NCBI GenBank assembly: GCA_017654735.1
Contig: JADPYG010000002.1
Location: forward strand, 186,001 to 250,000
DNA length: 64,000 bases
Reading direction: 5' to 3'
Source of the DNA: Vishniacozyma victoriae
Taxonomy: Eukaryota; Basidiomycota; Tremellomycetes; Tremellales; Bulleribasidiaceae
A program made the translations under genes and the position numbers. Below, one piece after another: positions 49,138-59,280 of this stretch. How positions within the stretch are numbered: position 1 is the first letter of the stretch; every line of letters starts with the position of its first letter. The notes under the pieces were generated by a model. That model was not told the origin of the DNA. It did no database searches and was given only the letters and a program-made list of their open reading frames with translations.

Positions 49138-50910
49138 CTATCCCCTCAGGTTCTGGAAATACGCTGGTGTAGTGATTCTACTCCACCTATTTAACTCTAC
49201 TACCTTCTCTCCACCTTCACCTAAACTTCTCCAGATCTCATGTACCCGATTCTGGGAACCTATTTGATCAAGACCCACCATCCCTCGTGCTAATTCCAAT
49301 AAATCATCTGCTGTGGGCCCTAGTTCTGGCGGGGCGTTCGCGTGAAAGACTCTCAATTCACTCCTTTTCAGTTCGGGGCAAAGTAGGGTGTCTTTGGAGG
49401 AGACTGTGATGTAGAGCTCTTCCAAGTCCGGATGGGATTGTAAGATCGTAGATAGTTGATGCTGTGATATGATGAGATTCAAGAGTGATAGACGCTTTAG
49501 ATTGGAGGAATTGATTTCGAATAAGAGTTTCGCGAAGGCGGAAGAAGCCAGTGGGCGTTTATCGCTAGAGAGGGTCAGGTAGAGAGAGGTCAAGTTTGGG
49601 AGGTTTGGTAGGGTAGGGATGGTGTCGAGTGCGAAAGTTGCGCTTGGCGATGAGTAGAATGAAAGGGATAGGGTTTGTAATTGAGTCAGATCAGGAGCGT
49701 GGGATAGGTCCATCATTTCCTAGGTCGTCAATAAGCTATACCAACTTCGGGGGATGTGGACTCACGGAATGAGGCAGTATATCCAGACTTAGCTCTTGCA
49801 TCCCCGTAGCTTCTTCAAGAACTTTGTACACGGAGGTCTTCGTGAGTTTCGTACAACCCCATAGCGTCAGGCGACGTAGATTTCCAAGAAAAGGAGCAGA
49901 CGCTTTGACGAGCTCATCGTCAATCAATGGAGAACTCTAATCATCAGCCGACTCATGTGAACGTATAGAGGCATACCCGACAGACCAATCCCAGACTCTT
50001 CAGACCGCCTTGACTACGTTCGCTCAAGTCCCTCAAAACGCCTAATAAACTGTCTTTGAAATTTGGGTCGGGCATCATTACCCTCAATTCCTCCAGGTTT
50101 GGGGATCGACCAATCAACTTAGGATCGTAATACCGATTCGAATGACCTGAGATCTCGAGTGACTTCACTTTATGATGCGTGGAGATAACCTCTACCAGTT
50201 CTGGAGTGAGAGCTCTGTCCCTCTGTTCATTAGCCCCGTCTAAGATGAGACTGAGGGGACTTACGGTCCATACTAGTGATTCCAGGTTATCCATTTGTTC
50301 CATTGCTTTTCGGACTTGATCATCCAATTCGGCTCTTTGATTACCTTGAGTAGACTGTGGAAAGAATCGGACCTCTACCATTAGCTGTGATTTCCGTTGA
50401 AACTTGACTTACCGAGTTTACGAACCAGTCTACATAATCCAGGATTTCGATATAAGGTATCAAAGAGTAATACCAATTTGGAGTGACATCCATCCTCCCC
50501 TGTTCCATTAGCTACATCACAGAAAACAAGGACGTACATGGTCTAACCCAAACATTCTCGTACAATTTTCTCCTGGCGATCTTGCACCAAGATGAACATA
50601 CCCTAGCCAATACCGCCAGATCCCTCGGATGATCGAAATGAGAAAGCACAAGAGGTAAGAGTTCTGGATAATCAAACAAACCCCCTAGAGGTGAGATCCC
50701 TTCCTGAGGTCGAGGAAGGGGGTAGATACCGCGACGCCGGGGTGGGCTGGGTGGTCGGGTCGGTTGGGAGGTGGAAGGAGAAGGGTGGGCTAGACCCCAT
50801 TTCTCCACTCGGGTGAACATCTTGTCGAGGCCTAGTGGACGAAGACGAGGTCCATCGTCGAGGCGAATATGACGGAACTCTTCATCGATGTCCGTATCCA
50901 TTGTTGTCAT
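49138..50910 (-). CDS. F-box protein with leucine-rich-repeat-like C-terminus
   Basis: The N-terminus (MTTMDTDIDEEFRHIRLDDG) is followed by a Pro/Ser-rich stretch. The F-box motif is ELLPLVLSHFDHPRDLAVLA-RVCSSWCKIARRKLYENVW, which would bind Skp1 of an SCF ubiquitin ligase. The rest has LRR-like spacing: VKSLEISGHSNRYYDPKLIG, NLEELRVMMPD, LRRLTLWGCTKLTKTSVYKV, LSLDILPHSV, LTSLYLTLSS and DLEELYITVSSKD. Substrate unknown. Four or five introns. Start at 50910; an alternative in-frame Met at codon 4 would change little. Stop TAG at 49138-49140. Confidence 0.85.
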
Positions 50911-51207
50911 GTTGAGGGTTGATGCTCGTTGTTGAGATGACAGTCTAAAGTGGAGGGTGATTGTGATTACGGGATCCTAATTTAGCTCGGCCTTGGTTCC
51001 GGCTCAGTCCTTTGCAGTGGACCTGGGCTATGTTTGTATTGCCATCTAGACAGCAGTGGTCCAGGTGTCTGACATAAGTAGGCAGCGTATTGAGCAATGA
51101 TGCATGTATGCGTGGTATAGAAGGTGATATGAGAACGACGAGTTGACGCGAAAATCCATAAAGTCAAAACTCGTCATCATCTCCATTTCATCATTCAACT
51201 CATCACA
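50911..51207. promoter_or_regulatory. Divergent promoter, F-box gene / TRP4
   Basis: 297 bp between divergent starts. The TRP4 leader near 51160-51207 is CA/TC rich (CATCATCTCCATTTCATC). No TGACTC Gcn4-type site was found on a quick read of this gap. Confidence 0.4.
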
Positions 51208-52618
51208 ATGCCAGAAGACTCGCAATACACCCACGCAACTTTCGCTCCCCTTCTCAAGAAACTCGTTCAGTCCCCCTCCGAGTTCACCCCAGAAGATTGC
51301 TCCGAATGCTTTGAACATCTTTGCGTCCAAGCTGCCTCAGACGCACAGGCGGGTGCATTCCTTACTGCCCTAACCCTCTCTGGCTTGGAACAATCACCAG
51401 AAGTAGTGGCTGCTTGTGCAAAAGTACTCGTGGGGCATTCTGTGGCTGTTAAGGATATCTCTCCTGTGATTGGGGATGGGGAGGTGGAGAAGGGAATGTG
51501 GGATTATAGGCATACGAAAGATGAAGGAGATGGGTATGGTGGATTTGTTGATATTGTTGGAACTGGGGGGGATGGGTGGGATACTTATAATGTCTCGACT
51601 ACTGCTGCTGTTGTCGTCGCAGGGTCAGGTGTACAGGTCGCAAAGGTGAGTCAAACCTTGCTCCACTCGATATTGATGAGCGGGGATACTGATAGGTAGC
51701 ACGGTTCAAAAGCAGCGACCTCGACCTCAGGAGCTGCCGACCTGCTCATGTCCCTAGACTGCCGCCTAGCATTCCCTCCTACCGAATTACCTAAATTCCT
51801 GCCAGCATCACCATTCCTATTCCTCTTCGCACCGCACTACCACCCAGCTCTAGCACATATCGCACCCATAAGACGTCAACTCAATTTCAGGACAATCTTT
51901 AATATCCTCGGACCACTCATCAACCCTTCTAGGCCCGGCAGGATGGTTTTGGGGGTAGCTAGGAAAGAATTGGGAGATACGTTTGCAGAGGTACTCAAAC
52001 TTATGGGGTTGGAAAGGGCACTTGTAGTTTGTGGGAAGGAGGGATTGGATGAGATCTCACCAGAGGGAGAGACCTGGGTACGTCAACTTATTACGCAGAG
52101 ATGAGTGCTAATGATAGACCTGGTGGATCGAGGGAGGAGAGATCAAGACTGGATCCATCCACCCTACTCGGGACTTTGGACTCCCAACCCATCCCCTCTC
52201 ATCTGTTCGAGGATCCACACCCGACCTAAACGCTTTAACATTCACTGCGATCCTCGAAGGCGCATCCCAACCACCTTCCCACCTTTCCGCACCAGCTAGC
52301 CCCGACTCGCCATCATTGACCTCTATCACCGATTACGTTCTCCTCAACTCTGCTGCTCTACTACACGTTTCAGGACGGGCTAAAGATTGGAAAGATGGAG
52401 TTAGGATTGCTAGAGAGTCCATCGAGAGTGGTGGGGCTAAAGCTGCATTTGAAGGATTTAGGGATGCTAGTAAGCGTGCCATGGGTGAGGATGTGGATTT
52501 CAAGGAGGTTGAGGATGATGGTGGCAGAGCGGCCAGGAATGGGGATGTTAAATCTTGGTTACGGATGAAGAAGGATGGGACCTTGACTCCCACCAAGAAG
52601 GAGGAGAAGTCGGACTAG
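51208..52618 (+). CDS. TRP4: Anthranilate phosphoribosyltransferase
   Basis: Second committed step of tryptophan synthesis: anthranilate + PRPP to phosphoribosyl-anthranilate. Three exons. [20 protein letters not shown] and [20 protein letters not shown] form the helical domain. The PRPP site is [20 protein letters not shown], and [17 protein letters not shown] follows the first splice. [20 protein letters not shown] and [12 protein letters not shown] are the anthranilate-side motifs. After the second intron, [20 protein letters not shown] continues to [20 protein letters not shown] and a charged C-terminus. A Ser/Pro insert ([13 protein letters not shown]) is unusual but sits in a loop position. 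The stop is 40 bp from the converging RpiB-like stop. Confidence 0.95.
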
Positions 52619-52658
52619 ATCTGTAAAGGGGCTAGATGCAATGCATTGTACTCGATCC

Positions 52659-53176
52659 CTACTTGCAATCCCCTGGGACCTGCTCGTACTCTCCAATCAC
52701 AGCTACCTTGGCCGCACTCGGGCTGCTCTCATCAAACACATGTCCCAAGAACTCCTTGACTAATCTCCGAGCCAATTCCACTCCAATAACTCTCTGTCCA
52801 AGCGCAAGGACCTGACCGTTGTTGGAGAGAACCAGCCTCTCGACCGAGAATGAATCATGTGCGACGGAAGCCTTATATCAGCTATTGATTGATCGGAGTG
52901 ACTCGCCCTAATCCCTGGTACTTTACAAGCACTCATAGCAACTCCCATTCCTGTTCCACAGATGATAATCGCCCGATCTGCTTTTCCCTCAGCGACAGCC
53001 CTTGCTGCAGCTACTCCGACATGGGGGTAAGCCGTCTTGTCGGTTCCCTCATTTACTCCGACGTCAATAACCGACTTGACTCGAGAGTCTTTTTCTAGAT
53101 CGGCCTTGATGATCTTCTTGTAGTCGAATCCAGCCTCATCCGCTCCGATAGCTACTGTCCATGATGGTGTTGACAT
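52659..53176 (-). CDS. RpiB/LacAB-family sugar-phosphate isomerase
   Basis: Aldose-ketose isomerase fold of ribose-5-phosphate isomerase B. The start is MSTPSWTVAIGADEAGFDYK, with the canonical GADEAGF, then GTDKTAYPHVGVAAARAVAE, the anion-hole motif IIICGTGMGVAMSACKVPGI and, across a GC-AG intron (52872-52906), RASVAHDSFSVERLVL. NNGQVLALGQRVIGVELARR follows, and the end is VIGEYEQVPGDCK. Bacterial RpiB has Cys in the catalytic loop, and here Cys is present (ICGTG). In yeasts an RpiB-type enzyme isomerises erythrulose-4-phosphate in erythritol use; fungal ribose-5-phosphate isomerase is normally RpiA type. A four-carbon sugar phosphate substrate is therefore a fair inference. Divergent from the DenD-like gene. 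Confidence 0.9.
52872..52906 (-). other. 35-nt GC-AG intron in RpiB-like gene
   Basis: Only a gc donor (AGG|gcgagt) keeps the frame and restores the conserved PGIRASVAHDSF. The nearest GT donor gives a stop after six codons. The branch-point-like gctgat is 5 nt before the acceptor ataag. Confidence 0.75.
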
Positions 53177-53516
53177 TGTGGTTGATGATGTATTACATTC
53201 TCCAGTAACCCCTATTACTATTCTACTGTATAGGCTAAAGAGCCAAGTCCATTCCGGCGATAACTCTCCGAGCTCCGAGTGCCACCCTTGGGGTAATGAT
53301 TATGTAATATATATATTTTACCTTTACCCTGCATGGCCCGAGCCTTTGACAGATAGGTCCGGTTGTCGATTATCTATCCGGGTGGTGTTGCGATACCGGG
53401 CATATACTACGGCTATGCACAAGATGAATTAGTATAAGAAGGTGCTCATTGCCGAGTGCTAGGTCATCTTTACGTTCGCATCTTATCCTCATAACATATA
53501 CATATACACACTAAAA
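53177..53516. promoter_or_regulatory. Shared divergent promoter, RpiB-like / DenD-like genes
   Basis: 340 bp between two divergent starts, AT rich around 53300-53325. It contains TCCGGCGATAACTCTCCGAGCTCCGA and CCGGTTGTCG, with several CGG/CCG words of the kind bound by Zn2Cys6 regulators (speculative). The arrangement suggests co-regulation. Confidence 0.5.
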
Positions 53517-54707
53517 ATGCCCAGCAACGTCGTCTTGATTACCGGTGCCGGAGGATGGTTGGGAGGTATCGTAAGTCCCCCCCTTTTCCCCCACTCTACG
53601 AAATCTAACGTCCAGCTCGCCTCTGAGCTCTTGTCAGACTCTCGAACACCAGATGTTCACCTCATCTTGGCCGATATCGTCGAGCCTAAAGCACCAAAGG
53701 GAGCTAAACATGTCATTACCCGAAAAGCCGATTTATGCGATCCCAAAGAGATTGATGCTCTCTTCAATACCGAATTTGGAACTCCAGACACCGTCTATTG
53801 TTTCCACGGTATCATGTCAAGAGGATCCGAAGATAACTTTGATCTAGGTCTAAGGGTATGTCCCTTCTCCGTTATGTTTCGATAGGACTGACAAAAAGGT
53901 CAACATCGACTCTATCAGGGGTATGCTTGAAGCTGCTCGACATGCCAAGAAGACTGCTTCGGGTGATCTTATCAAGTTCATCTTTACCTCTTCCCTCGCT
54001 GTTTACGGAGGTAAACTTCCAGACGTCGTTGATTCTACTACCATCACCACCCCCGAGGGTGCTTACGGAACCGGAAAGTTGGTCGCTGAATTGCTGGTCA
54101 ACGAGTACTCTCGACGTGGATTGGTCGATGGACGTATCCTACGTCTGCCTACAATCGTAGTCAGGCCAGGAGTACCCAGTTTAAGTCCTCTGTGTTACAG
54201 TGTGAATGAAGCTAATCGTCAGGCCGCTACATCAGCTTTCATCTCTGGTATCATTCGAGAACCCCTCCACGGCGAACCAGCACTCTGCCCCGTCGGAAAC
54301 GGATTCGATTCCCCCGAACTCGAACTCGCAGCATGGGTCGCTTCCCCCGAAATCACAATCAGTAACTTTGTTCAGGCAAAGCACGTCCCAGCAGAAAAGT
54401 TCTTGCCCCACACTCGAGCCGTCTACCTCCCAGGATTCACCACGACCGTACGAGAAGAAATTGCAGCTCTCAAGGAAGTTGCTGGAGAGGAGGCATTGAA
54501 GCTCATTACTTTCAAGGTATGTCCACCTGATACGTCGGTGACGGGGCTGATGAATAGGATGACCCAACAAACAGACGTATCGTCTCGTCATGGCCTGCCA
54601 AGTTTGATAACTCTTACCCTCTCGGTCTTGGTTTCAAAGCCGATGAGGGAGGTATGGTCCCTATCGTTCAGAGGTTCAAGGATGCCATTGCTCGAGGAGA
54701 GGCATAG
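53517..54707 (+). CDS. NAD(P)-dependent dehydrogenase, D-erythronate dehydrogenase (DenD)-like SDR
   Basis: Extended short-chain dehydrogenase. Start MPSNVVLITGAGGWLGG has the TGxxGxxG Rossmann motif, and spliced exon 2 begins LASELLSDSRTPDVHLILAD (acidic residue ending strand 2, favouring NAD). The catalytic part is FIFTSSLAVYGG with Ser, and YGTGKLVAELLVNEYSRRGL with the YxxxK pair. The DenD-type block is RILRLPTIVVRPGVPSAATS-AFISGIIREPLHG, and further on AWVASPEITISNFVQAKHVP. The family oxidises D-erythronate or related sugar acids at C2. The UDP-sugar epimerase relatives lack the RPGxPxxAxSxFxSGIIREPL pattern. Five exons; the C-terminus reads VQRFKDAIARGEA. The activity is inferred from this similarity. 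Confidence 0.88.
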
Positions 54708-55206
54708 GTTTTGTAGCTATAGCATTGGGTTTTACATGCATTCAGTCAATCATTCATCGTGTGCACTGTCATGACCTTTCTTGGGATGCCCACCTATCCG
54801 ACATGGAGGGTATATGTTACTGCTTCATGAATTCATATTGGAGAACAAGCCTCGAAGCGCTGTTGATGAATGGTTCAGTGCTTGAGTATGGACAGGGACA
54901 TGGCAAGCTACATCACCACGGCGTTTACTCTCAAGAAGCCATAATCCCGTTGCATCTACTCGCGACGTTAATCTGACAGACTTGCATGCCAATATCAAGT
55001 CTATGCAACTCCGAGCCCCAATATGATCAAGATGAGAGTACTCCTTTGACTTGCCTTGCCAGAGCGGGATTGACTTGCTCTCTACTACTCGCTCATTCTG
55101 TCAATACCGGGAGAAACTCTCCACCTGTTGGACATGCGGAAGTAACAATATGGATACATGCGATTTCGACAAGGGGCTCTATGGCTGTCAACTCGACATC
55201 TATCGC
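54708..55206. other. Convergent intergenic region, DenD-like / RPE1
   Basis: About 0.5 kb between two 3' ends, longer than the other convergent gaps here. Plus-strand frames in 54725-54976 and 54986-55267 show no domain or splice support. I see no gene. Confidence 0.45.
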
Positions 55207-56243
55207 TCACCCTACTGAGCACCCTCCTTCTTCTCTCCCTTTGCGGCCTCCTCGAAAGCCCTATTGACCTGTGACCGCATATCGGTAATAGTCTGCTTTG
55301 GGTCCTTGGAACCGAAAATGGCGGTACCAGCAACCAAAACATTGGATCCTTCTCATTAGTCGATATCTATGTTTATTTTAAGGAGTCACACACCGGCCTG
55401 AGCGCACTGACATGCATTAGAGCTACCCACTCCCCCATCAACCTGAATGTTCTTGCCTGGGAACCTAGACCTCAATTCTTCGACCTTTTTCAAACATTCA
55501 GGCATGAATTTCTGACCTCCCCGACCTGGGTGAACGGTCATGACGAGAAGTAAATCTGCCTTGTTTCCCATATCATCGGTAATGGAGGAAGCGGGGGTGT
55601 TGGGAGAGATGGCGAGTCCGGACTTCATTTTGTGGGTCTGGATGAGGTCTAGAACGTGCATCACGTCGGAAGGCGAGCCTGTCATTAGCAACTACTCCAG
55701 GTAGGGAGACGTACTGCAAGCTTCATAGTGGAAAGTATAGCTTGATCCACCTGCCCTCTTGATTTCGGGTACCCACTAGACCATAAGCATGATTTGAGGA
55801 AGATAGGATTACGGCTCACCCGGGCCGGGTCCGATACCATCATATGGCAATCCATGTAAATCTCTGGGATGTTCTTGTGGACGTGTTCCAAGATGGGCGC
55901 TCCCATCGTGAGGTTAGGAACAAAGTGACTGGTGGTCAGAATTCATTAAATCGCTTTGGGATTGACGGACCCATCCATAACATCTGTTCAGTCAGCTGGG
56001 GACAAAGGAGTGAGGTGGTGAGGCATGGCGACGAGTGTGACATGTGATGAGGGGTCTCGCCCTCGTATTAATAGTGACATACCCATATGTAGCCAGTCAC
56101 AGCCAGCATCCAGCATACGCCTACACTCATCTGTGAGTTTGGACAGATCCGACTATCTAGATTAGCTTTCGGGTGTCGCTGTAGAAGGTCTTTCAGATTG
56201 GGCTTACCGCGAGAACGGAGGGTGAAATGATACACTGGACCAT
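55207..56243 (-). CDS. RPE1: Ribulose-phosphate 3-epimerase
   Basis: Interconverts D-ribulose-5-P and D-xylulose-5-P in the pentose phosphate pathway. Spliced product: MVQCIISPSVLA, DLSKLTDECRRMLDAGCDWL, HMDVMDG, HFVPNLTMGAPILEHVHKNI, EIYMDCHMMVSDPAR, WVPEIKRAGGSSYTFHYEAC, SGLAISPNTP, DLLLVMTVHPGRGGQKFMPE, IQVDGGVGSSNACQCAQAG, ANVLVAGTAIFGSKDPKQTI. The metal ligands (His in LHMDVMDG, CHMMV, the VHPGRGGQ loop and VDGGV) are all there. The end reads AAKGEEGGCSVG. Family length is normal (about 255). Several introns. Divergent from PRP28 across about 200 bp. Confidence 0.94.
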
Positions 56244-56441
56244 GTTTATTGTTCTGCCTGTTTGTATAGCACAGCTGTAAAGAAGGTCAAGATAGGTATT
56301 GTAGATTTGGTGCGAGATATGTGCAGTTGATAAAAGTAAGTGGGTTTGGTCGACGACGTCACAACATCTCCTCACCACGTGGCAATTTCTATTAACTTCC
56401 CACCCGCCACCTTTCCATCTCTCACCACACATACTACAAAG

Positions 56442-59052
56442 ATGGCAGGCCCATTATCAGTAGAGGACATTCTAGCGAAACAAAAGGCAGAAAAGGAAGC
56501 TGCTGCCAAGCCCAAGTTCTTATCGAAAGCGGAAAGAGCCAAGATAGCTCTCGAGAAACGGAATGCTGAAGTCAAGAGTCAGCAGCAAAGGGAGGAAGAA
56601 GAGAAGGCTGCGCGTATAGCTTTTGAGCAGCAGGTCGAGGAAGAGAGAAGGAGGACCGAGGAGAGCAGATATTCTGGGAATAGCAATGGGCGATATGGGC
56701 AGGGCCAAGGACAAGGACAAGGCCAGGGATATGGTCGAGATAGTTATGGAGGACGAGATAATCACGGACAACGAAATGATCGATACAATCAACAGGGCCA
56801 AGGTCGGAATGGCCACGCTCAACCTCCTCCACAAGCTCCAAGTGGTCCTCGGAACGCACCATCAGGACCTCGAGCTTCGCTCAACAACAATCAGCCATCT
56901 ACCTCATCGCCTCTTGCGCGAGCACCCATTGCACCCCAAGCGTCGACACCAGGAACACCCAAACAGTCTAACGACGCGCCTCCACCTAAACCAAGTACAC
57001 CAGGCGATGTCTCTCAGCCTTCCGAATACGAAATGGCAGTGATCAAATCTCGGTACCTAGGCCAGAAGGATCCAGATAGGAAACAGAGGGTGAAGAGGGA
57101 TATCAATACCAAGAAGATGAACTTCGATTGGGCAGCTACGGATGATACCACCGCACATGAACAAGGGAGTTGGAGAATGGATGTCAAAGCCAGTGCGCCT
57201 GGAGCTGTTATGCTGGGAGGGAGATTGGCAGGATTCGATGAGGGTGGGAGTAGGCGAGGGCAGGTTGCCGTGGACGATCAGTAAGTCAGGTCTCTCTCTA
57301 TATATAATGGCGACCTATTGGCAGAATGGCGCTGACTTTTAGACACGCCGACGCACTGGAGCGTAGAAGAGCAGGCAAAGGAAATAATGACGATCGACAT
57401 TGGTCCGATAAACCACTATCAGAGATGAAAGACAGGGACTGGCGTATCTTCCGTGAAGATTACAGTATATCAGCAAGAGGAGGATCAATCCCACTACCGC
57501 TCCGTTCATGGCGAGAATCGGATATCCCGGAACCGCTACTGCAAGTCATTGATGAAGTTGGATATACAGAACCAAGTCCTATTCAGAGACAGGCTATTCC
57601 TATTGGGATGCAGAATAGGGATCTAATTGGTATCGCCAAGACAGGTCAGTCTAGTTCAGTATTGATGATTAGGCGCTGACGGGTAGGTTCCGGAAAAACT
57701 GCGGCTTTCGTTATTCCCATGTTATCATTCATCTCGAAACTACCACCACTTGATGAGGACAATCAACATCTTGGACCTTATGCCCTTATTCTTGCCCCTA
57801 CCCGAGAGCTGGCTCAACAGATCGAGAGCGAATGTCAAAAGTTTGCAGCTCCGCTCGGCTATACGGTTGTTTCGATTATTGGTGGAAGGTCCGTCGAAGA
57901 ACAGAGGTTCTCCCTGCGCAATGGGGTACATGTTATTGTCGCTACTCCTGGTCGACTGAAGGATATGATCAACAACAGCATGATCGTGTTTTCGCAGTGC
58001 CGGTAAGTTCATTTTCCGAATTTTTCGATTTTGATCCCTTCTCTACCTCCTTCGACTCCTTTTTTGCCTTCTTCGACCTGGATACATCGCTGATGCTCTC
58101 TAGCTATGTAATTATGGATGAAGCCGATCGAATGGTTGACCTAGGCTTCGAGATCGACCTCAACCTCATTCTAGACTCGATGCCGGCGACGTCTATCCAG
58201 CCAGTTGAAGAATTATCGGCAAAATCCGATGTCAGTCAATTACGAGTTACTTCCCTGTATTCCGCCACTATGCCTATCCAGGTCGAGCGTATCGCCCGCA
58301 AGTACCTCCGTAAACCCGCTACTATCACCATTGGTGATGCAGGTGAAGCAGCACAGACGGTCCAGCAAATTGTGGAATTCATCGCCTCGGACGAAAAGAA
58401 GAAGGCCCGACTCATCGACATTCTCCGTAATGGTGGATTTGCTGCTCCTATCGTCAGTCCTCCCTATTCATGATGTCTGGAGCTGACAAAGTATAGATTG
58501 TCTTCGTCAATCAGAAGCGTACTGCCGATGTCGTTGTAAAAATGGTACAACAAAGTGGTTGGTCGGCGACCACCCTTCACTCCGACAAGACCCAGACACA
58601 ACGTGAGGCTGCTTTGCAGCAGCTCAGGGATGGAGAAGTACAGGCTTTGGTTGCTACTGATGTCGCTGGTCGAGGTTTGGATGTCCCTGATGTCTGTAAG
58701 TCTATCAACCCAGCGCCGACTTGCGTCGATGTGTATCCAGCTGACCCCTAGCGCTTGTTCTCAATTGGCAAATGGCGGATGATGTCGAGAGATACACGCA
58801 CAGGTTAGTAATCTGTCTCATGATTCTTTGGTCATGTACTGACTTGACAGAATTGGACGAACAGGTCGAGCTGGGAAACTCGGTACCGCTATCACCTTCC
58901 TCGCAGAATCCGATTCTCATACCTTCTTCGAGCTCAAGAATCTCATCGAAAACTCGCCTTTGTCGAAGATGAACCCCGAGTTGGCCAGACATGATGATGC
59001 CAAGCAAAAAGTCACCAAGGAAATGAAGAGGAAGCGAGATGATCATGATTAG
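56442..59052 (+). CDS. PRP28: DEAD-box splicing helicase Prp28
   Basis: U5-linked helicase that removes U1 from the 5' splice site to let U6 pair. The N-terminus is [20 protein letters not shown], a Lys/Glu coiled coil and a GQGQ-rich stretch, then the Prp28-specific block [20 protein letters not shown] and [31 protein letters not shown]. Helicase core: [115 protein letters not shown] and [19 protein letters not shown]. The C-terminus is Lys/Arg/Asp rich ([11 protein letters not shown]). About seven introns, one of about 100 nt near 58003-58103. Acts in the nucleus. Confidence 0.96.
56696..56735 (+). repeat. (GGMCAR)n repeat coding GQGQGQ in PRP28
   Basis: Five or so hexamer units (GGGCAG/GGCCAA/GGACAA) encode a Gly-Gln run in the disordered N-terminal region, comparable with the SNF5 tract at 30765-30830. 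Confidence 0.75.
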
Positions 59053-59280
59053 TCAAAGGTCGCAGGTGGGGCATAGCTCATGTATATCATGATATGTCGA
59101 CAGAGCACTACGGGATTAATTGAGTGCAATACATCATATATGCGGTAATGACAGGGAAGAATATAATAGCAATTGCATACAATGATCTGTCTCCAGAATT
59201 TGACGTATATGCGTACAACAATTAGTCCAGGAAAGCATTACGTGTGCGGAATCGTAACGAGAGAGAGCGAGTAATACAAC

